DNA of 40,616 bases from Prochlorococcus sp. AG-436-M02 (GTDB lineage Bacteria > Cyanobacteriota > Cyanobacteriia > PCC-6307 > Cyanobiaceae). The number at the start of each line of letters is the position of its first letter. The stretch's first letter is position 1. The DNA is taken from contig QCPL01000013.1 of the NCBI GenBank assembly GCA_003212515.1, positions 1 through 40,616 on the forward strand, given 5' to 3'. Under the pieces are notes generated by a model, which did not search any database, was not told where the DNA came from, and saw only the letters and a list, made by a program, of their open reading frames with translations. Made by a program: the position numbers and the translations under genes. This document shows positions 1-7,948 of this stretch, piece by piece.

Positions 1-116
1 CCAGTGTCGCGTTCTAGAGGTAAAGAACAGTTTGCTACCTCTCCGTAAGGTGCAAACAATTGAATAACATCTTCCTGCTCAGCGCGGAAGGGCAAATTGC
101 CAACAAAAATACTCAC
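1..116 (-). CDS. RRM-type RNA-binding protein, N-terminal part (cut by window edge)
   Basis: Only the first 38 codons are inside the window. A GTG start at 116 gives a protein beginning MSIFVGNLPF, an RNP2-type strand of an RNA recognition motif, followed by a helix (about residues 13-21) and the segment APYGEVANC typical of the second strand. Short single-RRM proteins beginning this way are common in cyanobacteria, where they bind RNA and are often cold-induced. The C-terminal part, including RNP1, lies outside the window, so the Gly-rich tail usual for this family cannot be checked. It lies downstream of argH on the same strand, behind a possible terminator, so it probably has its own promoter in the 117-239 gap. 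Confidence 0.85.
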   Translation of the reverse strand, partial: MSIFVGNLPFRAEQEDVIQLFAPYGEVANCSLPLERDT

Positions 117-173
117 TTGAAAATTGGACTGAAAATAAAATGTACCGAAAAAGGCTAGAAGCCAAAAAATTAA

Positions 174-192
174 TGGGTTAAATAAAAACCCA
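174..192 (-). terminator. possible intrinsic terminator of argH
   Basis: An inverted repeat TGGGTT (174-179) and AACCCA (187-192) with a 7-nt loop lies about 48 bp past the argH stop. Read on the minus strand, the stem is followed by TTAATTTTTT, a T-rich run. The stem is only 6 bp, so the call is tentative. It is one of the few terminator-like structures in the window. Confidence 0.4.
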
Positions 193-239
193 CTAACTTC
201 CCTAATTTTAATACCTAATAGCCTCTAAAAGGAAAATGA

Positions 240-1625
240 TTATTGATTTGGTGAAATAAGCTCATTTCTCCACTTTGCCAACTGTTCTTGAACCCGATTA
301 AAACCTGTACCACCTTCACTAATTCTCCCAGCCACGACATTTGCTGGAATTAATTTTTCAAATATATCTTTTTCAAAGCAAGAATGAATTTCTTTCCATT
401 CCTTTAAAGTGAGATCTTTTAATAAGATTTCCTTACTAAGACAAATTCTAACTATTCGGCCAACAATTTGATATGCCTCGCGAAAAGGAATATTTTTTGA
501 TACCAAGTAATCTGCAACATCAGTTGCAGTAGAAAAATCTGACTCAACAGCTTCTGAAAGACTTTTTTCACAAAAATCCAAACCTTCATCTATAAGAATT
601 GTCATTGCTTTTAGGCAATCTGAAACTGTTTTATAGGTATCAAAAATAGCTTCTTTATCTTCTTGAAAATCCTTATTATAAGCCATCGGTAATCCTTTAC
701 TCATAGTTAACAAGCCTTGCAAATGACCGAATACTCTCCCTGATTTACCTCTAATCAACTCAGGTACATCAGGATTCTTTTTTTGTGGCATTAAGCTGCT
801 TCCAGTTGAACATCTATCTGTTAAACTTACAAAAGAAAATTCCTCAGAAGACCAAAGAATAATCTCTTCTGCTAAACGACTTAAATGAACCATAACAAGT
901 GATGCAGCAGCTGTAAATTCAACCGTAAAATCCCTATCACTTACTGCATCTAAACTATTAGAATAAATATTAGAAAAACCCAATTTTTTAGCAGTATAAA
1001 CTCTATCAATTGGCAAAGAGGTTCCTGCTAAAGCAGCTGCTCCTAAGGGACAAATATCAACCCTTTCTCTTACATCAGATAAACGACTTCTATCTCTACC
1101 TATCATCTCAATATAAGCAAGAAAATGATGCGCCAAAGACAAAGGCTGTGCTCGTTGTAAATGCGTATATCCAGGAATTAAAGTGAATAAATTACGTTCA
1201 GCTTTGTTAAATAGAGCAATTTGTAAACATTTTAAATGACTATCTAAATCATCAATACGACGACAAAGCCATAATCTTAAATCAGTTCCAACCTGATCAT
1301 TTCGACTTCTACCAGTATGTAATTTCTTACCAAGAGGACCCAAGAGAGTTGTCAAACGTTTTTCTACAGCAGTATGAACATCCTCATCAAGAAAATCAGG
1401 CTTAAAAATACCTTGAGAAGCTTCTCTCCGAATAGTTTCTAAGCCAGTCTCAATTTGGAATGCCTCTTCAGGAGAAATAATTCCTGTTTTTCCAAGCATT
1501 TGTGCATGAGCAATGGAACCATCTAGATCTTCCTCTAACAAAAGAAAATCAAATGAAATTGAAGCATTAAATCTTTCAATGAAAGGATTTAAACCTTCTT
1601 CAAACCTTTCACTCCAAGTTTTCAC
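240..1625 (-). CDS. argH: argininosuccinate lyase
   Basis: It catalyses the last step of arginine synthesis, splitting argininosuccinate into arginine and fumarate, in the cytoplasm. The 461-residue protein has normal family length. It shows the superfamily signature [11 protein letters not shown] (about residues 277-287) with the flexible catalytic loop, the TGRSRNDQV segment near residue 105, and the [13 protein letters not shown] histidine region near residue 155. The start is GTG at 1625, giving [13 protein letters not shown], the usual N-terminus for ArgH. It is the last gene of a minus-strand run (DUF502, nusB, ftsY, phosphatase, argH) with gaps of 20-60 bp. The preceding pathway enzyme, argG, is also in this window at 28367-29581 on the other side of the presumed origin. 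Confidence 0.97.
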   Translation of the reverse strand: MKTWSERFEEGLNPFIERFNASISFDFLLLEEDLDGSIAHAQMLGKTGIISPEEAFQIETGLETIRREASQGIFKPDFLDEDVHTAVEKRLTTLLGPLGKKLHTGRSRNDQVGTDLRLWLCRRIDDLDSHLKCLQIALFNKAERNLFTLIPGYTHLQRAQPLSLAHHFLAYIEMIGRDRSRLSDVRERVDICPLGAAALAGTSLPIDRVYTAKKLGFSNIYSNSLDAVSDRDFTVEFTAAASLVMVHLSRLAEEIILWSSEEFSFVSLTDRCSTGSSLMPQKKNPDVPELIRGKSGRVFGHLQGLLTMSKGLPMAYNKDFQEDKEAIFDTYKTVSDCLKAMTILIDEGLDFCEKSLSEAVESDFSTATDVADYLVSKNIPFREAYQIVGRIVRICLSKEILLKDLTLKEWKEIHSCFEKDIFEKLIPANVVAGRISEGGTGFNRVQEQLAKWRNELISPNQ

Positions 1626-1673
1626 AAATCAAAAATAAAGCTTTATCTAATTAAGCAGCTTCAACTGATCTTG

Positions 1674-3083
1674 TCAGTCATTTGAATCATTTAAATATGG
1701 AAGCTTGACTTTTGAATTTACCTTCAAAACCACCATCGAAGCATCATCCTCAAGATTATGATTATCTCCAACAAATTTATCTAAACGCTTAAAAAGGTTT
1801 TCCAAAATTTCACTTGCTCTTTCAAATTGCCGAGCAGATTCATCCAACAAAGCAATTAAACGTTTTTCATTAAAACGCTCTCCAGCCATGCCAGGCGCTT
1901 CTGTTACACCATCTGTGTAATACAAAAGAACATCACCTGGTTCAAGAATTACTTCTTTGCATACATATTCTGCATTGGATTGCAATCCAATCAAAGATCC
2001 CAGCGAATCTAAGCGAGAGATATCTTTATCTTTTAGTCTCCACAGTAACGGTGGGTTATGAGCTGCATTAGCAAAACGAAGTTTTCTTTGAGTTGGATCA
2101 AAGTCAGAATAAAAAAGAGTGACAAATCGGTGCGATTGAGCTAAATCCTCCAATGCAAGTTGATTGAGATCATGAAGAATACGGTCCGGAGGCAAGCCAC
2201 TTAAAACTTCTGCTCTCAACATTCCTCGAAGCATTGTCATTAATAAACCAGCAGGAATTCCTTTACCCATCACATCACCTATAACAAAAGCCCATCGACC
2301 TCGCTCTTTACTTTTTCCTAATAACTCTGGCCTTGTAGGAATAAAATCATAATAATCTCCTCCTACTTTAAATGCAGGTCTACAACAAGCAGCAAGTTCT
2401 ATACCTTCAATAATTGGAAAATGATCAGGCAATAATTGAGATTGAATCTCAGCACCAATATCAACTTGACGATCAACGCTTTCATGATATCTACTTTCTT
2501 GAAGTAATAAATAATTTTCAATTGCAACTCCAGTTAAATCTGCAATCAACTGCAATTCTCTATGGTGAGCATGACTAAATAAATAAGATCCTTTTAAATC
2601 AAAAACGTACAAACGTCCTCGCTGCCTTCCTCGAGAGGAAATTGAAGTGAAAACAATAGAAGTATTAGCAAAATAATTATGAATTAATTGATCTAGAAGT
2701 TTTAAATGAATTTCATTAGTTGAAAAGCCAACACAATTGCCTTGCTTAAAATTAGATATTAGACGAAGTAAGTTTTCTAAATTATCTTTAGGTACTACTT
2801 GAAGCTGATCCCTAGAAATACGTCCATCTGAATGAAACGGTATCAAAAGCGATCCATCAACACCAAGTAAGCGAGAAGCAAGAACTGGTATTAGCTCTAA
2901 AAACCTATCTAAATTAGTAAAACTCCTTAAACTAAAAATTATTGAAGAAATTAAATCTTGATTTAGCTTTTTCTCATTTGAAAGACTCTCGAATAGATCT
3001 CTCAAGGATTCATAATAAGCATTAGAAGAATGAGATCCTTGAACAAAATCTTTAAAATCAAAACTTGAATTCTTATTAATCAC
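1674..3083 (-). CDS. RsbU/SpoIIE-type serine phosphatase with N-terminal GAF-like region
   Basis: This is a PP2C-family (PPM) phosphatase of the SpoIIE/RsbU branch, which dephosphorylates anti-sigma-factor antagonists in partner-switching pathways. The C-terminal domain starts near residue 205. It carries the metal-binding motifs GGDYYDF (241-247), GDVMGKGIPAG (269-279), YYTDGVTEAPG (about 389-399) and a final DDASMVVLK. Residues of about 55-195 resemble a GAF sensor domain, with the end at TGVAIENYLLLQ and a linker before the catalytic part. The start is GTG at 3083; I see no better in-frame start nearby. It sits between ftsY and argH with about 50-bp gaps. No anti-sigma or STAS partner gene is in the window, so the target is unknown. 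Confidence 0.88.
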   Translation of the reverse strand: MINKNSSFDFKDFVQGSHSSNAYYESLRDLFESLSNEKKLNQDLISSIIFSLRSFTNLDRFLELIPVLASRLLGVDGSLLIPFHSDGRISRDQLQVVPKDNLENLLRLISNFKQGNCVGFSTNEIHLKLLDQLIHNYFANTSIVFTSISSRGRQRGRLYVFDLKGSYLFSHAHHRELQLIADLTGVAIENYLLLQESRYHESVDRQVDIGAEIQSQLLPDHFPIIEGIELAACCRPAFKVGGDYYDFIPTRPELLGKSKERGRWAFVIGDVMGKGIPAGLLMTMLRGMLRAEVLSGLPPDRILHDLNQLALEDLAQSHRFVTLFYSDFDPTQRKLRFANAAHNPPLLWRLKDKDISRLDSLGSLIGLQSNAEYVCKEVILEPGDVLLYYTDGVTEAPGMAGERFNEKRLIALLDESARQFERASEILENLFKRLDKFVGDNHNLEDDASMVVLKVNSKVKLPYLNDSND

Positions 3084-3141
3084 TACATTAGTTGTGCAGA
3101 AGCAAAAAACAGCAAAAGTTTAAAATAAACATATCCAAAAG

Positions 3142-4452
3142 TCATTTATTAGCCAAAAGAGCTTCAACAAATTCAAAACTTTTAAAAGGTCTTAAATCTC
3201 TTATTCCTTCACCAGCACCTATAAATCTAATAGGGAGTTGTGTCTGAGAAGCAACCGCAAAAGCAACTCCCCCCCTAGAAGAACCATCAAGTTTAGTAAT
3301 AACAACCCCTGTAAGATCTGCTGACTTAGAAAAGGCCATTGCTTGACTTAATCCATTTTGTCCTTGAGTAGCATCAAGAACCAATAAAGACTCAACATTC
3401 GCATCTGGAGCTAATCTATCAATAATCTTTCTAATTTTTGTCAGTTCTTCCATCAAATTATTTTTATTTTGAAGTCGTCCTGCAGTATCAACTAATAATA
3501 ATTCAAAATTTTTAGATTTCGCAGCTCCTATAGCATCAAAAACGATAGAAGCAGGGTCAGCATTAGGAGTATTGTTTGATATAACAGGCACACCACTTCT
3601 TTTGCCCCATACCTTTACTTGTTCAACTGCAGCGGCACGAAAAGTATCAGCTGCAGCAATTAAAGTTGAAAAACCACTTGTCAAAGCTAAGTTAGCTAAT
3701 TTACCCAAAGTAGTAGTTTTACCAACACCATTAACACCAACAATTAACCATATATTTAAAACATTTCGTTGAGGTGCTAATTCATCTTTACCAGTACTAT
3801 TAATTGGCTTCTCAACAATTTGACAAAGTTGTTCTTTCAGAAAACGCAAACCTTCTTTTGAATCCAAGACTTCTTCATTTAAACGCGTTCTCAATGCATT
3901 AATAATTTGATCTGTAGCATCTACACCAGCATCAGATCTAAGAAGTAAAGTTTCTAATTCCTCTAACGTCTCAGGAGTAAGAGGGTCATCTCCAAATTTT
4001 TCCAGTAAATCAGTAACAAATCCCTTTCTAGCTTTTTCTAAACCTTGTTGAAGTCGTGAAAGCCAATTAATTTCCTCTAAAGAAATACTTTCCAATTTCT
4101 TACCCTGGGCCTCTAAAACCTTGGCAGACCAAGTAAAAGTATCATCAAAATCGCCTAAGATAGGTTCATCTAAAGACTTGGGCGATAAATTTTTTACAGA
4201 AGATGAGTTGCTATCATCTATTTGATCAACAGAAGAAGATATTTCTTCTAATGAATTGATTTCTAAATTCTCTGAAGATGAAGAGTTAGTAGATATAACT
4301 GGAGATATCTTATTATTCAATAATTCTTCTTCTTTTTTTTTCTCTTCTTGCTGTCGTTTTAATTTTTCATAAGCTTGTTTAGCCCAATCTAAATTTTCCT
4401 CATTATCAAGTGAAGGTTTCTTAAAAATTTGATCATCAGTTTGATTAGTCAT
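3142..4452 (-). CDS. ftsY: signal recognition particle receptor FtsY
   Basis: FtsY is the SRP receptor GTPase that docks ribosomes carrying nascent membrane proteins at the membrane. The first 125 or so residues form an acidic, Glu/Ser-rich A domain with a Lys/Glu/Gln coiled stretch (about 28-45). The N domain follows (about 130-225), then the G domain with the P-loop GVNGVGKTTT (239-248), DTFRAAAVEQ (269-278), DTAGR, TKLDGSSRGG and the C-terminal GAGEGIRDLRPF. The length (436 aa) is normal. It lies 52 bp downstream of nusB on the same strand. The low-complexity A domain is the least conserved part and I cannot judge its function from sequence. Confidence 0.96.
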   Translation of the reverse strand: MTNQTDDQIFKKPSLDNEENLDWAKQAYEKLKRQQEEKKKEEELLNNKISPVISTNSSSSENLEINSLEEISSSVDQIDDSNSSSVKNLSPKSLDEPILGDFDDTFTWSAKVLEAQGKKLESISLEEINWLSRLQQGLEKARKGFVTDLLEKFGDDPLTPETLEELETLLLRSDAGVDATDQIINALRTRLNEEVLDSKEGLRFLKEQLCQIVEKPINSTGKDELAPQRNVLNIWLIVGVNGVGKTTTLGKLANLALTSGFSTLIAAADTFRAAAVEQVKVWGKRSGVPVISNNTPNADPASIVFDAIGAAKSKNFELLLVDTAGRLQNKNNLMEELTKIRKIIDRLAPDANVESLLVLDATQGQNGLSQAMAFSKSADLTGVVITKLDGSSRGGVAFAVASQTQLPIRFIGAGEGIRDLRPFKSFEFVEALLANK

Positions 4453-4504
4453 TGCAATAAAAAGGAGGATTGAAAATTATTAGCTGTGCATGAAATCTAA
4501 ATAT

Positions 4505-5128
4505 TTAAGAAGATTTATTTTGCAATCTTCTTAAAACTCCATTAATCATTTTACGACCATGTTCATCACTATAGCGATTTGCTAGATTAACAGCTTCATT
4601 ACATGTAACTGGAATAGGAGTCTTAAGATTATAAATATCAACATAAGCTAATCTTAAAATATCCTGGTCAATTCGCGGAAGTCTCTTTAGCCTCCAACCA
4701 TCCATAACATTATCCAAAGAAGTGTTAATATTACTAAGGTTCTCAATTACTAATTTGACTCGATCCATTGCTTCGACACGAATAGTTTCTTGATCTCTTA
4801 AAGATAGTAAGCTTGTCAGTTCAATAGTATCAGACAAGGTATTGACAATAATTTGAGATTTACTTAAACAATTAAGCAATAATTGTCGTGAATGAATGAT
4901 ATCATCTTTATCAAAATCATCACTATTGTTGATAAATAATTCTTCTTGGGCTAATTCAATTTGATGTGCGCAATCATCCAATTGTTCCCTCCAATGATTA
5001 AATAAAGTATCTAAGCCCATTGTAAGCATCTGATCTAAAGCATTAATTTTAAGATTATTAATATTAGCCTCCGAGATTTGACCTAAAACTAAAAGAGCAA
5101 CTTCTCTTGCAAGAGATCTAGATTCCAT
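4505..5128 (-). CDS. nusB: transcription antitermination factor NusB
   Basis: NusB binds boxA RNA together with NusE/S10 and prevents premature termination in rRNA operons. The protein (207 aa) starts MESRSLAREVALLVLGQ, the usual NusB N-terminus. It ends with the conserved C-terminal block: PRIDQDILRLA, then PIPVTCNEAVNLANRYSD and a final NGVLRRL. It is longer than E. coli NusB (about 139 aa) because of an insert in the middle (about residues 40-110), as is common in cyanobacteria. The ATG start at 5128 is 20 bp after the DUF502 stop, suggesting cotranscription with DUF502 and ftsY. Confidence 0.94.
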   Translation of the reverse strand: MESRSLAREVALLVLGQISEANINNLKINALDQMLTMGLDTLFNHWREQLDDCAHQIELAQEELFINNSDDFDKDDIIHSRQLLLNCLSKSQIIVNTLSDTIELTSLLSLRDQETIRVEAMDRVKLVIENLSNINTSLDNVMDGWRLKRLPRIDQDILRLAYVDIYNLKTPIPVTCNEAVNLANRYSDEHGRKMINGVLRRLQNKSS

Positions 5129-5148
5129 TACTAAATACTTTCACTCTA

Positions 5149-5898
5149 TTAACTATTATTAGTCACAGAAGACTGAGAAGAACGTGCTCTAAACTGTTGC
5201 AACAAACTAGAGAAGCTTGCATTGGTTGAAGTGCTGCGTTCATCAGGATTCACAATTCCTGCAGAAATAATCGTTCTAAATGCATCTTCTACTGAAATAT
5301 TTAAATCTTTAACCGAAGCTTCCGGTACAAGGGTGTACCATCCCGTTGTTGGATTTGGAGCAGTTGGAATAAAAACACTTAAAAGTGGTTGATCTAGTTC
5401 GGGTTGAAGTGATGGCCCAACTAAACCTGTTACAAAACCAACACTAAAAAGACCCTCGCGAGGGTATTCAACTAAAACTACTCTTCGAAAACGAGTTGAA
5501 TTATCACCCAAAAAAGTCTCTAAAAGCTGCTTTAATGTTTTATAAACTGATCCTGCAAAAGGAATTCTAGACAAAGTTCCCTCTCCAAACTCAAGCAACC
5601 ATCTGCCAACAAAATTTCTAGCCATCAATCCAATTAAAAGAATCCCTAATAAAGGAACAGTTAAGCCAAGAGCTAGATTGATAAGATCTTGAAGAAGTGG
5701 ATTAAGTGTGATAAATGGATTTAATTGCTTTGGTATGGACGTTAAAAAAGCCAGTACAAAGCGACTAACGATCGTAGAAAGCCAAATGGTTGTAGCAAGT
5801 GGAATAACCACCAAAAGACCTGCTATAAGGTCATTTTTAAGATCTTGCTGAAGCCTCGAGGGTAAAGAAAGATCTTGTCTAGGGGAAGACTGGATCAA
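5149..5898 (-). CDS. DUF502 family membrane protein
   Basis: The 249-residue protein matches the DUF502 family of bacterial and plant membrane proteins (plant members are called COV/LCV), whose biochemical function is unknown to me. Two hydrophobic segments (about residues 25-50 and 72-92) follow a short cytoplasmic N-terminus. The family hallmarks GRWLLEFGEGTLSRIP and GSVYKTLKQ (about 97-123), VVLVEYPREGLFSVGFVTG (about 140-158) and IPTAPNPTTGWYTLVP (about 175-190) are all visible. The start is TTG at 5898, as no in-frame ATG exists nearby. It is the first gene of the minus-strand run toward argH and is divergent from queG across a 123-bp AT-rich gap that should hold both promoters. Confidence 0.85.
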   Translation of the reverse strand: MIQSSPRQDLSLPSRLQQDLKNDLIAGLLVVIPLATTIWLSTIVSRFVLAFLTSIPKQLNPFITLNPLLQDLINLALGLTVPLLGILLIGLMARNFVGRWLLEFGEGTLSRIPFAGSVYKTLKQLLETFLGDNSTRFRRVVLVEYPREGLFSVGFVTGLVGPSLQPELDQPLLSVFIPTAPNPTTGWYTLVPEASVKDLNISVEDAFRTIISAGIVNPDERSTSTNASFSSLLQQFRARSSQSSVTNNS

Positions 5899-6021
5899 GA
5901 AGAATCAAATACCTTTTGCTTATGTTATTAAACTAAGCTACACAATTTATTAGCATAATTAGGTTTTTTAATGGAAATAGTAGAAATAAATGTCCACAGA
6001 AGTTTTTGGAATTAATCAACT

Positions 6022-6975
6022 ATGACCGATCCTCAAGCACTATTAAGCGATGAACTAAAACAAAAGGCCATTAGCCAGGGGTTTAACCCAGTTGGAATTG
6101 CACAAATCCCAGGCAGTAATCGAATACAAATGCGGACTAAATCGTTAGAACGATGGCTCACTGCAGGACATCATGCAGATATGGAATGGATGAAATCAAA
6201 AAAAAGATTAGAGATAGAGCAAATCCTAAAAGGAGCGCAAAGTGTTCTAGTAGTAGGTTTAAACTATTTCACTCTTCCACAAAAAAAGAAATCAAAGAAT
6301 TTAATGATCGGAAGATATGCATGGGGTAATGATTATCACAAGGTAATCGAAAAGCGATTAAAAAAAATAGGAACTTGGTTAACTGAGCAAAGGCCGAACT
6401 CCCAATGGAAAATTTGTGTCGATTCAAAACCCTTACTTGAAAAAGCATGGGCTGAAGAAGCTGGGTTAGGTTGGATTGGGAAAAATAGCAACATAATTAA
6501 TGCAAAAAGAGGCTCTTGGATGGTTCTAGGGAATTTGATCTCAACCGAGAAATTAATACCAGACAAACCAGCAACTTCTCTATGCGGAAAATGTCAAAAA
6601 TGCATAGAATCTTGCCCAACTAACGCAATTACAGAACCCTTTGTAATTAATTCTAAAAAATGTATTGCTTACCATAATATTGAAAATAGGTCTAAAGAAA
6701 TCCCTCTTGAAATCCAAAAAGCAATGGGCAATTGGGTTGCAGGATGCGATATATGTCAAGAAGAATGTCCATGGAACCAAAAAGAAATACCAATTAGCAA
6801 TGATCCAGATACAAAAGCTAAAGATTGGATTCTAAATTTAACAATTAAAGAAGCAATGAAAAAAAACGAAGAAGATTGGCAGAAAGCTTTGAAAGATTCA
6901 TCATTAAAAAGAATTAAGCCATGGATGTGGAGCAGAAATGTCAATTATATTTTAAAAAATAAAAAAGAAACTTAA
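6022..6975 (+). CDS. queG: epoxyqueuosine reductase
   Basis: QueG is a cobalamin- and Fe-S-dependent reductase that converts epoxyqueuosine to queuosine in tRNA wobble positions. The DUF1730 N-terminal domain is followed by CVDSKPLLEKAWAEEAGLGW; the Asp at 134 corresponds to the proposed catalytic acid. Two [4Fe-4S] cluster motifs follow, CGKCQKCIESCP (Cys 188, 191, 194, 198) and CDICQEECPWN (Cys 242, 245, 249), with an extra Cys 214. The length of 317 aa is typical for the form lacking the C-terminal HEAT repeats. The gene is followed 10 bp later by a TPR gene on the same strand. Its coding strand is A-rich, as for the other plus-strand genes left of the presumed origin. Confidence 0.95.
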   Translation: MTDPQALLSDELKQKAISQGFNPVGIAQIPGSNRIQMRTKSLERWLTAGHHADMEWMKSKKRLEIEQILKGAQSVLVVGLNYFTLPQKKKSKNLMIGRYAWGNDYHKVIEKRLKKIGTWLTEQRPNSQWKICVDSKPLLEKAWAEEAGLGWIGKNSNIINAKRGSWMVLGNLISTEKLIPDKPATSLCGKCQKCIESCPTNAITEPFVINSKKCIAYHNIENRSKEIPLEIQKAMGNWVAGCDICQEECPWNQKEIPISNDPDTKAKDWILNLTIKEAMKKNEEDWQKALKDSSLKRIKPWMWSRNVNYILKNKKET

Positions 6976-6985
6976 AAAAAGCCGA

Positions 6986-7882
6986 ATGAAAAATAAATCT
7001 ATTAAAAATAATTTTTACTTTTTCTTATTTACTATATTAAACATAAGTTTATTTTCTAATATAAATCCATCCTTTTCTTTTATTCCTAATATATATGAAC
7101 CAAATAAAAAAATATTAATAAATACAAGTATTGGAATTGGTCTAACAGCATCTAATTATAACAAATATGGTCAAACAAAAGATGCTATCAGCTTGGCAAA
7201 GCTTGCTTTAAGTCTAAACCCAAATGAAGCTGAATTATGGGTTATTCTTTCTAGGGCTCAATTATATAGCAATCAATTAGATGATGCTCTTATATCAATT
7301 AAAAATGCTCAAAAAATCAATGAAAAAATTCCTAGTATTTGGTTCACAAAAGCATCTATAGAAATGCAATTAGGGGATATAAATTCTTCAATTAAATCTA
7401 TTCAAAAGAATATAAAACTTGATAAAAAGAATAGCAACTCCTACTTTCTTCTAGGGAATGCAATGTTAATGCAGAAAAAATATTCTGAATCACTGGAAGC
7501 ATTTAGCAAAGCAACAAATATTAATCCAAAGTTTTGGCAAGCTATCAATAATAAAGCCTTAGTTTATTACGAATTAGGTTTTAAAGATAAAGCAATAAAA
7601 ACTTGGAGAAAAGTCATTATTCTTGAGTCAGATCCAGAACCAAAACTTGCTTTAGCAATAGCTTTATATGCACTTAATGAAGACAACCAGGAAGCAATCG
7701 AATTAGCTGAAGAAGCACTTCGACAAAATCCAAATTACTTTTTTCAACAATTTCAAGAAGAACAGCTCTGGGGGCAAAAGCTTCAAACTGCAAGCCTAGA
7801 ACTCTTTAAAAACCCAAAATTAAAATCAGTAATAAATACAGCTTCTGCAAATTCAAGCTTTACAAATGAAAAAGAGCAATAA
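6986..7882 (+). CDS. TPR-repeat protein with N-terminal signal or anchor
   Basis: The protein (298 aa) begins with a basic stretch and a hydrophobic segment (about residues 10-32), consistent with a signal peptide or membrane anchor. After that come tandem tetratricopeptide repeats between about residues 60 and 250. Recognisable units include AISLAKLALSLNPNEAELW, ALISIKNAQKINEKIPSIW, SYFLLGNAMLMQKKYSESLE and AINNKALVYYELGFKDKAIK. TPR domains are protein-interaction scaffolds, so no specific activity can be given. It starts 10 bp after queG and is followed by the topoisomerase gene 66 bp later. Orthologues occupy this position in related genomes as far as I recall. Its partner is unknown. Confidence 0.85.
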   Translation: MKNKSIKNNFYFFLFTILNISLFSNINPSFSFIPNIYEPNKKILINTSIGIGLTASNYNKYGQTKDAISLAKLALSLNPNEAELWVILSRAQLYSNQLDDALISIKNAQKINEKIPSIWFTKASIEMQLGDINSSIKSIQKNIKLDKKNSNSYFLLGNAMLMQKKYSESLEAFSKATNINPKFWQAINNKALVYYELGFKDKAIKTWRKVIILESDPEPKLALAIALYALNEDNQEAIELAEEALRQNPNYFFQQFQEEQLWGQKLQTASLELFKNPKLKSVINTASANSSFTNEKEQ

Positions 7883-7948
7883 AACTGGTAAAAGCTAAAT
7901 AATGTTTGTACTGTGAAGCATCTTGGGATTTTAAACGCTCCTACTTGA